Origin: Proteiniborus sp. DW1
Lineage (GTDB): Bacteria > Bacillota > Clostridia > Tissierellales > Proteiniboraceae
Length of the DNA stretch: 64,000 nucleotides
Direction: 5' to 3'
NCBI RefSeq assembly: GCF_900095305.1
Contig: NZ_FMDO01000028.1
Span: forward strand, 89,679 to 153,678
The position numbers and the translations under genes are program-made. The notes under the pieces are model-generated. The model saw nothing but the letters and a program-made list of their open reading frames with translations. It did no database searches and was not told the DNA's origin. Positions 44,175-53,415 of the stretch are shown here, piece after piece (positions within the stretch are counted from its first letter, which is position 1; every line of letters begins with the position of its first letter).

Positions 44175-45554
44175 ATGAGATTTAGATTTGAGAGAAGGTA
44201 TATATTTATGTTTTTATTCATATTCTCGTTATTCTTAAGCCAATCAATACATTTGTATATAAAAGACTTAAATAGCAGCGTAGGCTATGAAAAATTGACG
44301 ATTAGATTAAAAGAGAAGTTGCCTGCTGAAAGAGGATTCAATATTGACCAAATAAACAAGCTAAATATGATTGTATCACCAGACATGGTAACATACTATG
44401 CAGTCAAGGACTCAGCAATGCCCGGAGCTAAGCAAGTTCAAGTATATGGAGTATTAGGTAATTTTATCGAGTTTAACAGAGTCAAGCTAGTGGAGGGCTC
44501 TTTTATAGATGAAAACGATAATAGGCTAAGAAGAAAAGTTACAGTAATTGAAGATACAGTAGCAGAAAGCTTATTTGGTAGTAAAGAGGTCTTAGGATTG
44601 GAGACTGAGATATATAATGAAAAATTTAAGATAATTGGGATAATCTCTACAGAGAGAGCAGCAATAGAAAAATTGATTGATATAGGAAACCCACGTATTT
44701 ATATACCTCTTAATACTATGAATGACTTAACTGAAACCTATATAGGGAACCTTGAATATAAGAATGAAGGAAGTAACTTAGACATTGACGTTATAAAAGA
44801 CAAAATATCTTTAATAGGGAAGGCTGGTAATGATTTTTTAATTGAGAATTTAAATGAAATAGGTAGTCAGCAAAGGCAGAAGTACGATGTTTTATTATTT
44901 GTATTAGGAGTATATTGCTTGTATGTGATTATTAGGTTGCTTGGAGATATTATTAAACATACTGTGTATTATTCTAAGGATAGCTTAGAGAATAATTACC
45001 TTTTAGCCATGATAAAAAATGGGAAAAGAGTGTATATAAAAGGTTTTTTAGCTATAGCTGGAATATCAGCTTTGGGCTTTTTTATCTGGGAGAATGTCAC
45101 ATTCAATCTTTATGTATCATCAGATAAGATTCCTGATAATCCTGCTAGTATCACACAAAGTTTAAGTATGGTCGTGAGGTATATAACTGAGTTTGTTAAT
45201 TATAACTACAATCATCAGATATATGAAGTTAAAGTAAGTGGCTTTCTGCAGAAGTTCAATACTACAATGTTTTGTATAGGCTTAATTTTTGAAATATTAT
45301 GCTTAGCATCTTTAAAAGGAAAGAAACCAGACAAAATCAAAGAAATCATAAATATGCTGCTAAGAACTGGAATATGTTTGATAGCCTCAGTTTGGGTATC
45401 TGTTATGCTTATATACTTATTGGGTTTATCTGTTATGATTTCAATTGTAGATATATTGATTATATGGATTAGCATTATCATTGTGTACTTTTATCATCAA
45501 GGAGACTACTTAAGATGGCTCTTTAATGAGGAGAAAAAGGTACAGGAGATATAG
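44175..45554 (+). CDS. MacB-like membrane protein
   Basis: The 459-residue protein has an N-terminal membrane helix, then an extracellular domain resembling the MacB periplasmic core (RVKLVEGSFIDENDNRLRRKVTVIEDTVAESLFG, EIYNEKFKIIGIIS), then about five more helices (around 235-255, 285-305, 358-378, 396-418, 423-441). The C-terminal half does not show a clear FtsX coupling motif, and no LolD/MacB-type ATPase gene is adjacent. The only ATPase in the operon is of MalK type. It may be a scaffold for the adaptor, not a classical exporter. Confidence 0.7.
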   Translation: MRFRFERRYIFMFLFIFSLFLSQSIHLYIKDLNSSVGYEKLTIRLKEKLPAERGFNIDQINKLNMIVSPDMVTYYAVKDSAMPGAKQVQVYGVLGNFIEFNRVKLVEGSFIDENDNRLRRKVTVIEDTVAESLFGSKEVLGLETEIYNEKFKIIGIISTERAAIEKLIDIGNPRIYIPLNTMNDLTETYIGNLEYKNEGSNLDIDVIKDKISLIGKAGNDFLIENLNEIGSQQRQKYDVLLFVLGVYCLYVIIRLLGDIIKHTVYYSKDSLENNYLLAMIKNGKRVYIKGFLAIAGISALGFFIWENVTFNLYVSSDKIPDNPASITQSLSMVVRYITEFVNYNYNHQIYEVKVSGFLQKFNTTMFCIGLIFEILCLASLKGKKPDKIKEIINMLLRTGICLIASVWVSVMLIYLLGLSVMISIVDILIIWISIIIVYFYHQGDYLRWLFNEEKKVQEI

Positions 45555-45576
45555 ATAACTAAGGGGGGGGAAGGAT

Positions 45577-46677
45577 TTGGCATCTATTACACTCAAAAAT
45601 ATATGTAAAGTATATGCTAAAGAAGTAGTTGCAGTACAAGACTTTAATCTAGAAGTACAGGATAAAGAATTTATAGTTCTAGTAGGTCCTTCTGGCTGTG
45701 GTAAAACTACTACTTTGAGGATGGTAGCAGGACTAGAGGAAATAACCTCTGGAGAATTGTACATTGATGATGTACTAGTCAACGATGTTTTACCAAAGGA
45801 CAGGGATATTGCAATGGTGTTTCAAAACTATGCACTATACCCTCATATGACAGTTTATGACAATATGGCATTTGGACTGAAAATAAGAAAGATGGGAAAA
45901 GCTGAAATTAAAGAAAGAGTCGTAAATGCAGCCAAAATTCTAGATATAGAGGAGCTTTTGGATAGAAAACCTAGTGCATTATCAGGGGGACAGAGACAAA
46001 GAGTTGCCATAGGAAGAGCAATAGTGAGAAATCCTAAAGTCTTTCTAATGGATGAGCCTCTTTCGAACTTAGATGCTAAGCTTAGAAATGAAATGAGGAC
46101 AGAGATAATCAAGCTGCATAAAAGATTGCAGACGACATTCATATATGTAACCCATGATCAGACTGAAGCCATGACATTAGGAGATAGAATAGTGATAATG
46201 AAGGACGGACTTGTTCAACAAATAGCTTCACCTCAGGAAGTATACAATAATCCAGCTAATGAATTTGTTGCAACATTTATAGGTACACCAAAAATGAATT
46301 TGCTTGATGCTGAACTGATTATGGAAGATGATGAATATTTGATTTCTTTGAATGGGCATAAAATAAATATACCCATCAAGTATAGGGAAACACTGAAACT
46401 TAAAGACGTAAAGCCTCAACCTATTAGGATAGGAATTAGACCTGAAAATATTATAATATCAGAAAAAACACCAGAGAGTTTTGAAATAAATGTAGATGTA
46501 TGTGAGCTCATGGGATATGAAATGTTAATTCACAGCAAGTTATATAATAGTCATATAATTATAAAGGCACAATCTCGCTTAAATATTAAATCTAATGACA
46601 CAATAAACATATCCTTCATGATAGATGAAATGCATCTATTTGAGAAGGAGACAGGTTATAATTTACTACAAAAATGA
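45577..46677 (+). CDS. ABC transporter ATPase, MalK/UgpC type
   Basis: The 366-residue ATPase has Walker A GPSGCGKTT (near residue 37), Q-loop VFQNYALYPHMTVYDNM, signature LSGGQRQRVAIGRA, Walker B VFLMDEPLSNLDAKLR, switch FIYVTHDQTEA and a C-terminal TOBE/MalK-type regulatory region (IRIGIRPENI, ending ISFMIDEMHLFEKETGYN). It would drive the CUT1 permeases. A TTG start follows GGGGGGGGAAGG. A dead copy of its C-terminus lies at 48978-49200. Confidence 0.94.
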   Translation: MASITLKNICKVYAKEVVAVQDFNLEVQDKEFIVLVGPSGCGKTTTLRMVAGLEEITSGELYIDDVLVNDVLPKDRDIAMVFQNYALYPHMTVYDNMAFGLKIRKMGKAEIKERVVNAAKILDIEELLDRKPSALSGGQRQRVAIGRAIVRNPKVFLMDEPLSNLDAKLRNEMRTEIIKLHKRLQTTFIYVTHDQTEAMTLGDRIVIMKDGLVQQIASPQEVYNNPANEFVATFIGTPKMNLLDAELIMEDDEYLISLNGHKINIPIKYRETLKLKDVKPQPIRIGIRPENIIISEKTPESFEINVDVCELMGYEMLIHSKLYNSHIIIKAQSRLNIKSNDTINISFMIDEMHLFEKETGYNLLQK

Positions 46678-46733
46678 AAGGGAAATAATAACAAGCGAAT
46701 ATTTCAACTATATTTTATTTGGGGAGGAGAAAA

Positions 46734-48959
46734 ATGAGAAATAAAAAAGTAATAATTATTTTATCAATAGCTTTACTGCTGGTTATACTTTATGGATGCA
46801 CTAAAGAGAATAGGACGGCAAGTGTAAATAAGAAAACAGAAGTAAAATATAGAGAAGTCATATTAAATGATGCGTTGAAAGTAGAGGATGTATCTGGCAT
46901 AGTTCTAAACAAAAGCAATGAGCTAATAGCATATATTCCAGGGGATATTAGAAAGTATGTAGTCCTAGATGAAAATGTAGCGGTAAAAAAAGAGATGAAC
47001 ATAGACTTTGAGGGAAGAGCAAGTGTTTTTACTGTTGATAGTAATGATAATATGTACATACTATCAGAAATACCAGATACGAATGAGAATAATGACATAG
47101 TAAAGATAAGTAAAAGGCTCTTTTCTTATGATAATGAAACTAATTTAATTAATGAGAACAACGTAATAGGAGAGATAACTGATACTACAGCAAGGTCAGC
47201 AGAAGAAATCACAAAAAAGATAAGAATAGATAGCAAAGGCAATATTTATGCCTTGAAACTAGGTGGAAAAATAGAGATATTAGACAGTAATTTTAACTCT
47301 AAAAAAATACTAGACTCAACACTATATATGGATATAGATATAGATGAAGAAGATAACCTATTAGCAATACGCAGGAGTATAGAGGAAAGAGTTCTAGATA
47401 AGATAGATACAAGTAATTATAAGATAATATCAAGTAATGAATACGACTACAATGAATTCCCAAACCAAATATATTACAACAAAAACACTAAGAATCTATA
47501 TGGAATAAACACAAGCTGGATAGTGAAGTATGACTCAAAGGGAAATATGACAAATAGGCTGTTAAATACAGGTGAATTATCAGATATAGATTACATATTT
47601 GATTTCGTAGTAGATGATAGTGAAGAAGTATATGTAATAGCAGATGCAGGAGGAAACTATAAACTAATTAAATATACAACATCAGCTTCTGAAATAAAAG
47701 TGGATGAAGAAACCGCAGAAAACAAGACCGAAATATTTTTAGAAGTAACCCAAGATTATGGTAATCGATTAACAAAAGTAGCGAAGAAATTTGGAGAATT
47801 AAATCCTGATGTAAAGGTTACAGTTAATTTATATCCTGATCTTGATGTGATTCAATATAGAGATAAATTAAGTGCAGAGCTAATTGCAGGCAAGGGACCA
47901 GATATACTATATTTCCGGGGGGGAGAACCAATAAGAACATATATAGAAAAGGACATGCTAGTAAGCCTTGACGAAATGATAGAAAAAGACAATGAGTTTA
48001 ATATAAAAGACTACAATACACATATAATTGATAACTCAAGATACAAGGATAAACTATATACTATGCCTACAGACTACTATTTTCTTTATTGCTTTGTGCT
48101 AAACCAAGAGTTGCTAGATGAAAAAGGAGTGACTGTAGGCGAGGATTTAATTTGGAAAGATATATATGACCTTTCAAAAAGACTAAATGAAAATAGTGCA
48201 GAACAGATATATGTTTTACCTAAAATTGATGATTATATGCTATTTGATTGGATAGTACTTAGTGATTTAGATTATTATATAGATTGGGATAAAAAAGAGG
48301 CAAGGTTTAATAGCGAAGAGTTCATCGAAACACTAGAGTTACTTAAGGTAATAAAAGAAGATAATGTAATGCATCCAGACTTGGAGTGGATTGATATAGC
48401 AGATAATAAGAATAATAATGAAGAGGTAAAAAGGCTAGCAATATATCCAGGGCAAGCTCATTCATATCATTATATAAATAGTATTGGGGCTGTATTTAAT
48501 GGATTTAATGCGATACCAGTGCCTAAGGGAGAATATACAGGTAATAGGGGATATGGTAGTGATTTTATAGCTATAAATGCTAATTCTAAGCATCAAGAGC
48601 TAGTCTGGGAATTTATCAAATTCATAATATCAGAAGAGATGCAAACTATTGATGGATATACATTCCAAGCACATTTTCATGTTAATAACAATGCAAGTAA
48701 AAGACAAGTAGATGAACTAGTATTTGAAGAGCAGGAAAAAAACAAAGCGTACATGGAAAAACAAGGTTTATACATCGCAACAGAAGAAGATGTTGAAAGG
48801 CTTAACAAGATAATAGGCAGTCTAAAAAAACCTATGATATCTGATCCTTTTGAATCTATATTATATGAAGAAGTTCAACTGTTCTTAAATGGCGAAAAAG
48901 CAGCACAAGAAATAGCCGAACAGTTACAAAATAAAGCGGAAATATATTTACGTGAATAG
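46734..48959 (+). CDS. Lipoprotein fusing a beta-propeller to an ABC solute-binding domain
   Basis: The ATG at 46734 follows GGGGAGGAG; a frame TTG at 46719 is part of that site. The precursor of 741 residues has a lipobox (LLVILYGC, Cys20). Residues about 30-335 show repeated strand patterns of a six-bladed propeller (NDNMYILSEI, GNIYALKLGGKIEIL, KNLYGINTSWIVKYDSKG, EEVYVIADAGGNYKLIKY). From about 345 a family 1 extracellular solute-binding domain follows (LTKVAKKFGELNPDVKVTV, LIAGKGPDILYFRG, YTMPTDYYFLYCFVLNQELL, YGSDFIAINANSK). It would capture the solute for the CUT1 permeases, with the propeller perhaps binding a polymer or the wall. Confidence 0.85.
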   Translation: MRNKKVIIILSIALLLVILYGCTKENRTASVNKKTEVKYREVILNDALKVEDVSGIVLNKSNELIAYIPGDIRKYVVLDENVAVKKEMNIDFEGRASVFTVDSNDNMYILSEIPDTNENNDIVKISKRLFSYDNETNLINENNVIGEITDTTARSAEEITKKIRIDSKGNIYALKLGGKIEILDSNFNSKKILDSTLYMDIDIDEEDNLLAIRRSIEERVLDKIDTSNYKIISSNEYDYNEFPNQIYYNKNTKNLYGINTSWIVKYDSKGNMTNRLLNTGELSDIDYIFDFVVDDSEEVYVIADAGGNYKLIKYTTSASEIKVDEETAENKTEIFLEVTQDYGNRLTKVAKKFGELNPDVKVTVNLYPDLDVIQYRDKLSAELIAGKGPDILYFRGGEPIRTYIEKDMLVSLDEMIEKDNEFNIKDYNTHIIDNSRYKDKLYTMPTDYYFLYCFVLNQELLDEKGVTVGEDLIWKDIYDLSKRLNENSAEQIYVLPKIDDYMLFDWIVLSDLDYYIDWDKKEARFNSEEFIETLELLKVIKEDNVMHPDLEWIDIADNKNNNEEVKRLAIYPGQAHSYHYINSIGAVFNGFNAIPVPKGEYTGNRGYGSDFIAINANSKHQELVWEFIKFIISEEMQTIDGYTFQAHFHVNNNASKRQVDELVFEEQEKNKAYMEKQGLYIATEEDVERLNKIIGSLKKPMISDPFESILYEEVQLFLNGEKAAQEIAEQLQNKAEIYLRE

Positions 48960-48977
48960 GAAAAGAGAATCTAGCTT

Positions 48978-49200
48978 TCAATGACAAGGCAAAGATAGGC
49001 AAAAGTTAAGATACCAGATAAGTACAGAAAAGTAATGAAAAGTAAAAGGGTAGAACCAGAGGACATCAGGATGGAATCAGATCTGAAAATTTACTGACAT
49101 CAGAAAACCCTAGAAAGCACTGATAGTAAAAGCCACCTATTCTTCATGACAGATGAAATGCATCTTTTCGAAAAGAAACAGGTTACAGCATACTGCATAA
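48978..49200 (+). pseudogene. Decayed C-terminal fragment of a second malK-like gene
   Basis: Shifting between frames, the DNA encodes pieces matching the end of the MalK-type ATPase upstream: KIPDKYRK beside its IPIKYRE, VEPEDIRM(G)IRSENLLTSEN beside its VKPQPIRIGIRPENIIISEK, and FFMTDEMHLFEKK beside its SFMIDEMHLFEKE. Stops and frameshifts separate the pieces. It is not an exact copy, so it derives from a diverged paralogue, not a recent duplication. Confidence 0.75.
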
Positions 49201-49204
49201 ATAG

Positions 49205-49253
49205 AAAAAGTTGACCCTTAGTTCCTTAGAAAAAATAAGGGTCGACTTTTTTT
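49205..49253 (+). terminator. Terminator of the transporter operon
   Basis: AAAAAGTTGACCCTTA (49205-49220) pairs with TAAGGGTCGACTTTTT (49236-49251), one mismatch, with seven T. Confidence 0.85.
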
Positions 49254-49359
49254 GTTTGCAAGAGACCTAAATGTAAAAACTGATTTAGTTCTTTGCAATG
49301 AGTCTGCATTAATCTTATTAATCTATCAGATGTTACATTATGTTTATAATGTAATTAAA

Positions 49360-50244
49360 TTATTTATTAGCATTTTTCTTTATAAGTTCTATTAATTCTC
49401 TAGCTTCTTTGGGAAGATGGCGGTCTCGGCGATAAACCACAGATATTTGAGATTGTGGAGTCAAGCCCTTTATATCATAATAATTGAGCCCACCTACTAG
49501 GCGAGACATTAGATCGGGTATAATAGCTATTCCCACACCTGCCTTGACCATGTGCATAGCAGTCTCTAGATTATAGCACTCAACTACTGCTCTAGGAACA
49601 TAACCACTTCTTTTGCAAAGTTCATGGGTTACATTGTAGAGAAATTGTCCCTCTTCCATCATGACAAAAGGTGCATCTGCAAAATCTGCGAGATCAACTT
49701 CTTTGACATCCTTGTTTGCTGGGGAGAACTCGGGAGTTACTGCTAAGACTATTTTTTCATCATAAAGGGGTTCACTGCAATACGTAAATGTATCGGGATG
49801 GGTAAGTCCTATAATAAAATCGACTTCTGAATTCTCCAAGAGTTTTTGTATATCATTGCTACTTAGTTCGTGAATCTGTACTAATCGCTTAGGATTTGCT
49901 TCCCGAAAGGCTTTTAGAGGGGCTGGAAGAATAAAAGCACTACATTCGGGGAGTATACCTATTTGAAGAACGGAAGCCTCATTTTTTGAAAAATCTTGTA
50001 AGCTTCTCTCCATGTTTTCATATAAAGATATTATTTGGCGAGCCCAAAGAATATATTCATGACCTGCATCAGTGAGAGTTATAGGATTATTACTTCTGTT
50101 AAATAGAAAAACCCCTAGTTTTTTCTCCTCATTTTTGATTATTTGGCTCAAGGAGGGTTGGGCAATATAAAGTTTTTTGGCAGCTTTAGTAAAGCTGCCC
50201 TCTTCAGCTACTGTAATGATATAACGGAGTATGTTATAGTTCAT
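49360..50244 (-). CDS. LysR-family transcriptional regulator
   Basis: The 294-residue protein begins with the LysR winged helix (MNYNILRYIITVAEEGSFTK then AAKKLYIAQPSLSQIIKN) and continues with an effector-binding domain of the type II periplasmic-binding fold (ASVLQIGILPECSAFILP, VDFIIGLTHPDTF, MVKAGVGIAIIPDLMS). It is divergent from an isochorismatase-family hydrolase and a permease across a 247-base gap, the usual layout when a LysR protein activates its neighbours with a pathway metabolite as inducer. Confidence 0.93.
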   Translation of the reverse strand: MNYNILRYIITVAEEGSFTKAAKKLYIAQPSLSQIIKNEEKKLGVFLFNRSNNPITLTDAGHEYILWARQIISLYENMERSLQDFSKNEASVLQIGILPECSAFILPAPLKAFREANPKRLVQIHELSSNDIQKLLENSEVDFIIGLTHPDTFTYCSEPLYDEKIVLAVTPEFSPANKDVKEVDLADFADAPFVMMEEGQFLYNVTHELCKRSGYVPRAVVECYNLETAMHMVKAGVGIAIIPDLMSRLVGGLNYYDIKGLTPQSQISVVYRRDRHLPKEARELIELIKKNANK

Positions 50245-50491
50245 ATTTTCTTCCCCTTATATAATTAGGTAATGTTTGATAATAGCTAGTGCTATTCTAA
50301 ATAGATCTATAATAATACTAATTTTAAAGACAGCTATTGATTATTATAGGAAAAACCTATTGATTTTATAAATTATTATATATTATACACTATAATCTTG
50401 CAATGTTATAATTTAATTAATCAGAAAATTAAAAAAAGCATGACACTTACATGTGTATCACGCAAAATTTTAAAGAAAAGGAGAGGAGAAA

Positions 50492-51085
50492 ATGACTATA
50501 AACAACTTATCAAAAGTAAAAAAAGAGGATTGTGCACTAATTATTATTGATATGCAAAACGATTTCCTTGTGGAGGGAGCGCCTATTGAATGTCCTGGAG
50601 GCAGAGAATTAATTCCAAACATCTCCAAAATGAAGGAATGGGCATATGCTAATGATGTACCTGTTTTTTACACTAAGGAGATGCATAATAAAAAGAAAAC
50701 AGATTTTGGAATGGAATTAGAGAGAAGTGAACCAGAGCATTGTGTTGAAGGTACAAAAGGTGTAGAGATTATTGACTCATTAGCTCCTACTGAAAAGGAT
50801 TATGTAATTATAAAAAGAAGATATTCTGGTTTTTATCTTACAGATTTAGATATTTTAATGAAGGGATTAGATAAAAAAGCTCTAATCTTAACAGGTGTAG
50901 CAACAAATGTTTGTGTATTTGCAACAGTACTAGATGCTCATCAAAGAGATATGCGTGCTATTGTATTATCGGACTGTGTAGCAGGTACAAGCCCTGACCT
51001 ACATGATGCATATTTGAAAAATATAGACTATGTATTTGGTGACGTTGTTACAAGTGAAGAATTGATAAGTCATTTCTCAAAATAA
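50492..51085 (+). CDS. Isochorismatase-family cysteine hydrolase
   Basis: The 197-residue enzyme has the family's catalytic triad by pattern: Asp20 in IIIDMQNDF, Lys108 in VIIKRRYSGF and Cys141 in GVATNVCVFATVLDA, with the cis-peptide G-V-A. HCVEGTKG is reminiscent of the RutB (ureidoacrylate/carbamate) and nicotinamidase-like members, which hydrolyse amides or carbamates. An AAAGGAGAGGAG site precedes the ATG. With an NCS2-type permease next to it, a nucleobase-derived or related amide is a plausible substrate. Confidence 0.85.
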   Translation: MTINNLSKVKKEDCALIIIDMQNDFLVEGAPIECPGGRELIPNISKMKEWAYANDVPVFYTKEMHNKKKTDFGMELERSEPEHCVEGTKGVEIIDSLAPTEKDYVIIKRRYSGFYLTDLDILMKGLDKKALILTGVATNVCVFATVLDAHQRDMRAIVLSDCVAGTSPDLHDAYLKNIDYVFGDVVTSEELISHFSK

Positions 51086-51202
51086 AGAAGAAAGAGAAGC
51101 TTTTAAGGTTTTTTATGTCGTTCATTGAGGTTAAGTTCTTTAAGTGAGCTCTAATGAAAACTTTCTATTATTTATAAAAAACATATAAGGAGCGTGAGAA
51201 TT

Positions 51203-52267
51203 ATGTTTTTTCAAGATTTATTAGCTGCAATAGCTGTTGTGATAAATGGCCTACCTCAAGGCCTTTTGTCTCTTAGTTATGGTTTTGGATTATTACCAAC
51301 TGCAGCAGGTTTTTTAGTCGGTACAATAGGTATGTTGGTATTTGGACAGGTTGCTCCTATATCTTTTCAAGCAGAATCTATTGTAATGGCAGGTTCATTA
51401 GGTAAAAATAGAGTAGAAAGATTAAATATAGTATTCTTTACAGGTATCATGATGGCAGTTATTGGAGGATTAGGACTTCTTAATCCCACCATTGATTTTA
51501 TCGGACCAGCTATTCTAAATAGTATGATGGCAGGTGTAGGTATCATGCTTGCTAAGGCAGGTATCACGATGTGCAAGGAAAACAAAATAGCAGGTGGAGT
51601 TGCTATGATTTCGGCTATTTTGGTTTATTTTCTTACTGATAGTGATTTGATATACACTATTGTTATAAGTGTGTTTGTCAGCACAATAGTTCATATTTTA
51701 GTGAGTCGGTATTCACAAAAAACTGAAAAAGATGAAACACCTTTAGATTTGAGTAATGAGAAATTTGAACCAATGAAGTTTATTTGCAATTATAATGTCA
51801 TCCGTAGTGTTCTCGCTTTAGTTACTTTGCAAATAGGAGGCAATATTGCTTATGCAAGTGTTACAGGAAGTATTGCAGGAGCAGCTGTAGATGTTGACAA
51901 GATTACATTATATTCGGGTCTTGCTGACTCTGCAAGCGCTTTCCTTGGTGGTGGTCCGGTAGAAGCTATTATTAGCGGTACTGCAGCAGCACCGAATCCA
52001 GTAAGAAGTGGCGTATTGATGATGGTTATCATGGCTGCTATTCTTATTGCTAAGTTTTTACCTAAAGTAGCTAGATATGTTCCTAGTCAGTCTATTGCTG
52101 GATTCCTATTCGTTTTAGGAGCTTTGGTAGTATTTCCTAGTAATGTTAGTACCGGACTTAGTGATGCACCTATGGTGGCGGGAGTTACCACTATTGTTAC
52201 TTCTGCTACAGATCCTTTTATAGGAATGGTAGCAGGTTTGATAGTAAGATTTTTTATAGGCTTATAA
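51203..52267 (+). CDS. NCS2-like nucleobase permease
   Basis: The ATG at 51203 has AAGGAG ten bases upstream; an in-frame GTG at 51194 is only one base away from it. The 354-residue membrane protein has about ten to twelve hydrophobic segments (for example GFLVGTIGMLVFGQVAPISF and LNSMMAGVGIMLAKAGI) and the AGFLFVLGALVVFP region typical of NCS2/uracil-xanthine permeases. It is shorter than the usual 420-450 residues. It probably brings in the substrate of the hydrolase encoded just upstream. Confidence 0.7.
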   Translation: MFFQDLLAAIAVVINGLPQGLLSLSYGFGLLPTAAGFLVGTIGMLVFGQVAPISFQAESIVMAGSLGKNRVERLNIVFFTGIMMAVIGGLGLLNPTIDFIGPAILNSMMAGVGIMLAKAGITMCKENKIAGGVAMISAILVYFLTDSDLIYTIVISVFVSTIVHILVSRYSQKTEKDETPLDLSNEKFEPMKFICNYNVIRSVLALVTLQIGGNIAYASVTGSIAGAAVDVDKITLYSGLADSASAFLGGGPVEAIISGTAAAPNPVRSGVLMMVIMAAILIAKFLPKVARYVPSQSIAGFLFVLGALVVFPSNVSTGLSDAPMVAGVTTIVTSATDPFIGMVAGLIVRFFIGL

Positions 52268-52276
52268 GGTTAGGTT

Positions 52277-52309
52277 CAAAAGGTTCAGGAAGAGCACCTG
52301 AACCTTTTG
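52277..52309 (+). terminator. Terminator after the permease gene
   Basis: CAAAAGGTTCAGG (52277-52289) pairs perfectly with CCTGAACCTTTTG (52297-52309), 13 pairs, followed by TTCC; the T tract is part of the stem. Confidence 0.7.
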
Positions 52310-52335
52310 TTCCAGCTATTGAAGAGCGAAGATAA

Positions 52336-52366
52336 AACCTCAAAGCAAATCAGCTTTGGGGTTTTT
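52336..52366. terminator. Second hairpin, facing both directions
   Basis: AACCTCAAAGC (52336-52346) pairs with GCTTTGGGGTT (52353-52363), one G-T pair, with five T after it. It could close the remnant gene on the minus strand or back up the terminator before it. Confidence 0.6.
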
Positions 52367-52386
52367 AAAATCAGTGAAAAAACAAT

Positions 52387-52527
52387 TTGTTGATGTTCAT
52401 TCAAAGCACTGACTCCGATAATATTACCTTTCTTAATTTGCTTTCCAGGCACATATCATACCATATTTTTTCCATCCTTGATGAACCCAACTGCATTAGC
52501 TCCATAATTAAAGGCATTTAGATCCAT
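52387..52527 (-). pseudogene. Short remnant gene with an internal stop
   Basis: On the minus strand from an ATG at 52527 the frame reads MDLNAFNYGANAVGFIKDGK then NMV, a TGA at 52456-52458, and continues YVPGKQIKKGNIIGVSALNE and QQIVFSL. The composition is protein-like on both sides of the stop, which suggests a small gene with a nonsense mutation. The family is not recognised. The rest of 52310-52776 holds no other gene. Confidence 0.4.
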
Positions 52528-52776
52528 TTTCTTTCATCCCCTAAGGTAGTTTTATTTTTTGTTATACTAATTTGTATATGAAAAATACAGAATTCAACAT
52601 TCTATATTGAAACCTTGTTACAGATGGATTTAATGGTTTAAATGAACGCTAGATTTATTGAAATTATTTAAAAGTTCAAAATTGAATTATATTTTTCTGT
52701 AGAATATAATAAAGGTGAAAACTAGATGTTATTGTCCTAACAGTAGTATCTATATTATATGATAGGAGGCGTAACG

Positions 52777-53415
52777 ATGATTGAGCTAGTAGTTATCAGG
52801 CATGGACAATCTGTAGCCGATATTGAAGATAGGCATGAAGGAAGAGCAGATTTTCCTTTAACTGATTTAGGAAAAGAACAAGCAGAAAAGTTAGCTATGT
52901 GGTTAAAGGAAAGGTATAGCTTCGATATGATAATTGCAAGTCCATTAAAAAGAGCCAAGGAAACAGCGGAGATTATTAGTAGAAAAATGAATCACTCAGT
53001 TATTTTTAACGATAACTTAATGGAATGGAATAATGGGGTTTTAGCAGGACTTCTAAGGGAAGAAGCTAGACTTAAGTATCCCGAACCAGAAGGCGGAAGA
53101 AAGTATTTCCAATCAGTTGAAAAGGGAGAATCGCTAATAGATTTTAGAAGTAGGGCAGAGTATTTTCTTGCTAGCTTACTACATTCAATAAAGAATACAG
53201 AAGATAAAACTACTATATGCATAGTAGCCCATGGTGGAATAATAACTATGCTCTATAGGAGCTTTCTTAACTTACCTATAGATACTAACGTGTGGTTAGC
53301 AACAGGGGACACAGGAGTTCATATGTGGAGAATACAGGGCGATAGAAAGGTGATTGTTTATTCTAATAAGCAGGAGCATTTAAGTTTTAACCATCCTGCA
53401 AATAAAAAAATCTGA
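52777..53415 (+). CDS. Histidine phosphatase family protein
   Basis: The ATG at 52777 follows TAGGAGG; a frame start at 52759 lies before that site. The product of about 212 residues has the R-H-G signature (VVIRHGQSVADI), LTDLGKEQAEKLA, the ASPLKRAKETAEII motif and the second catalytic histidine in VAHGGIITM. The family removes phosphate from small molecules such as sugar phosphates or the cobalamin precursor alpha-ribazole phosphate. No link to the cobalamin operon is visible here. Confidence 0.88.
   Translation: MIELVVIRHGQSVADIEDRHEGRADFPLTDLGKEQAEKLAMWLKERYSFDMIIASPLKRAKETAEIISRKMNHSVIFNDNLMEWNNGVLAGLLREEARLKYPEPEGGRKYFQSVEKGESLIDFRSRAEYFLASLLHSIKNTEDKTTICIVAHGGIITMLYRSFLNLPIDTNVWLATGDTGVHMWRIQGDRKVIVYSNKQEHLSFNHPANKKI

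Noticed and set aside
37435..48959. Lantibiotic or bacteriocin export cluster
   Set aside because: HlyD and MacB-like genes suggested it, but there is no precursor peptide, modification enzyme or C39-peptidase exporter in the cluster, and the ATPase and permeases are of sugar-import type.
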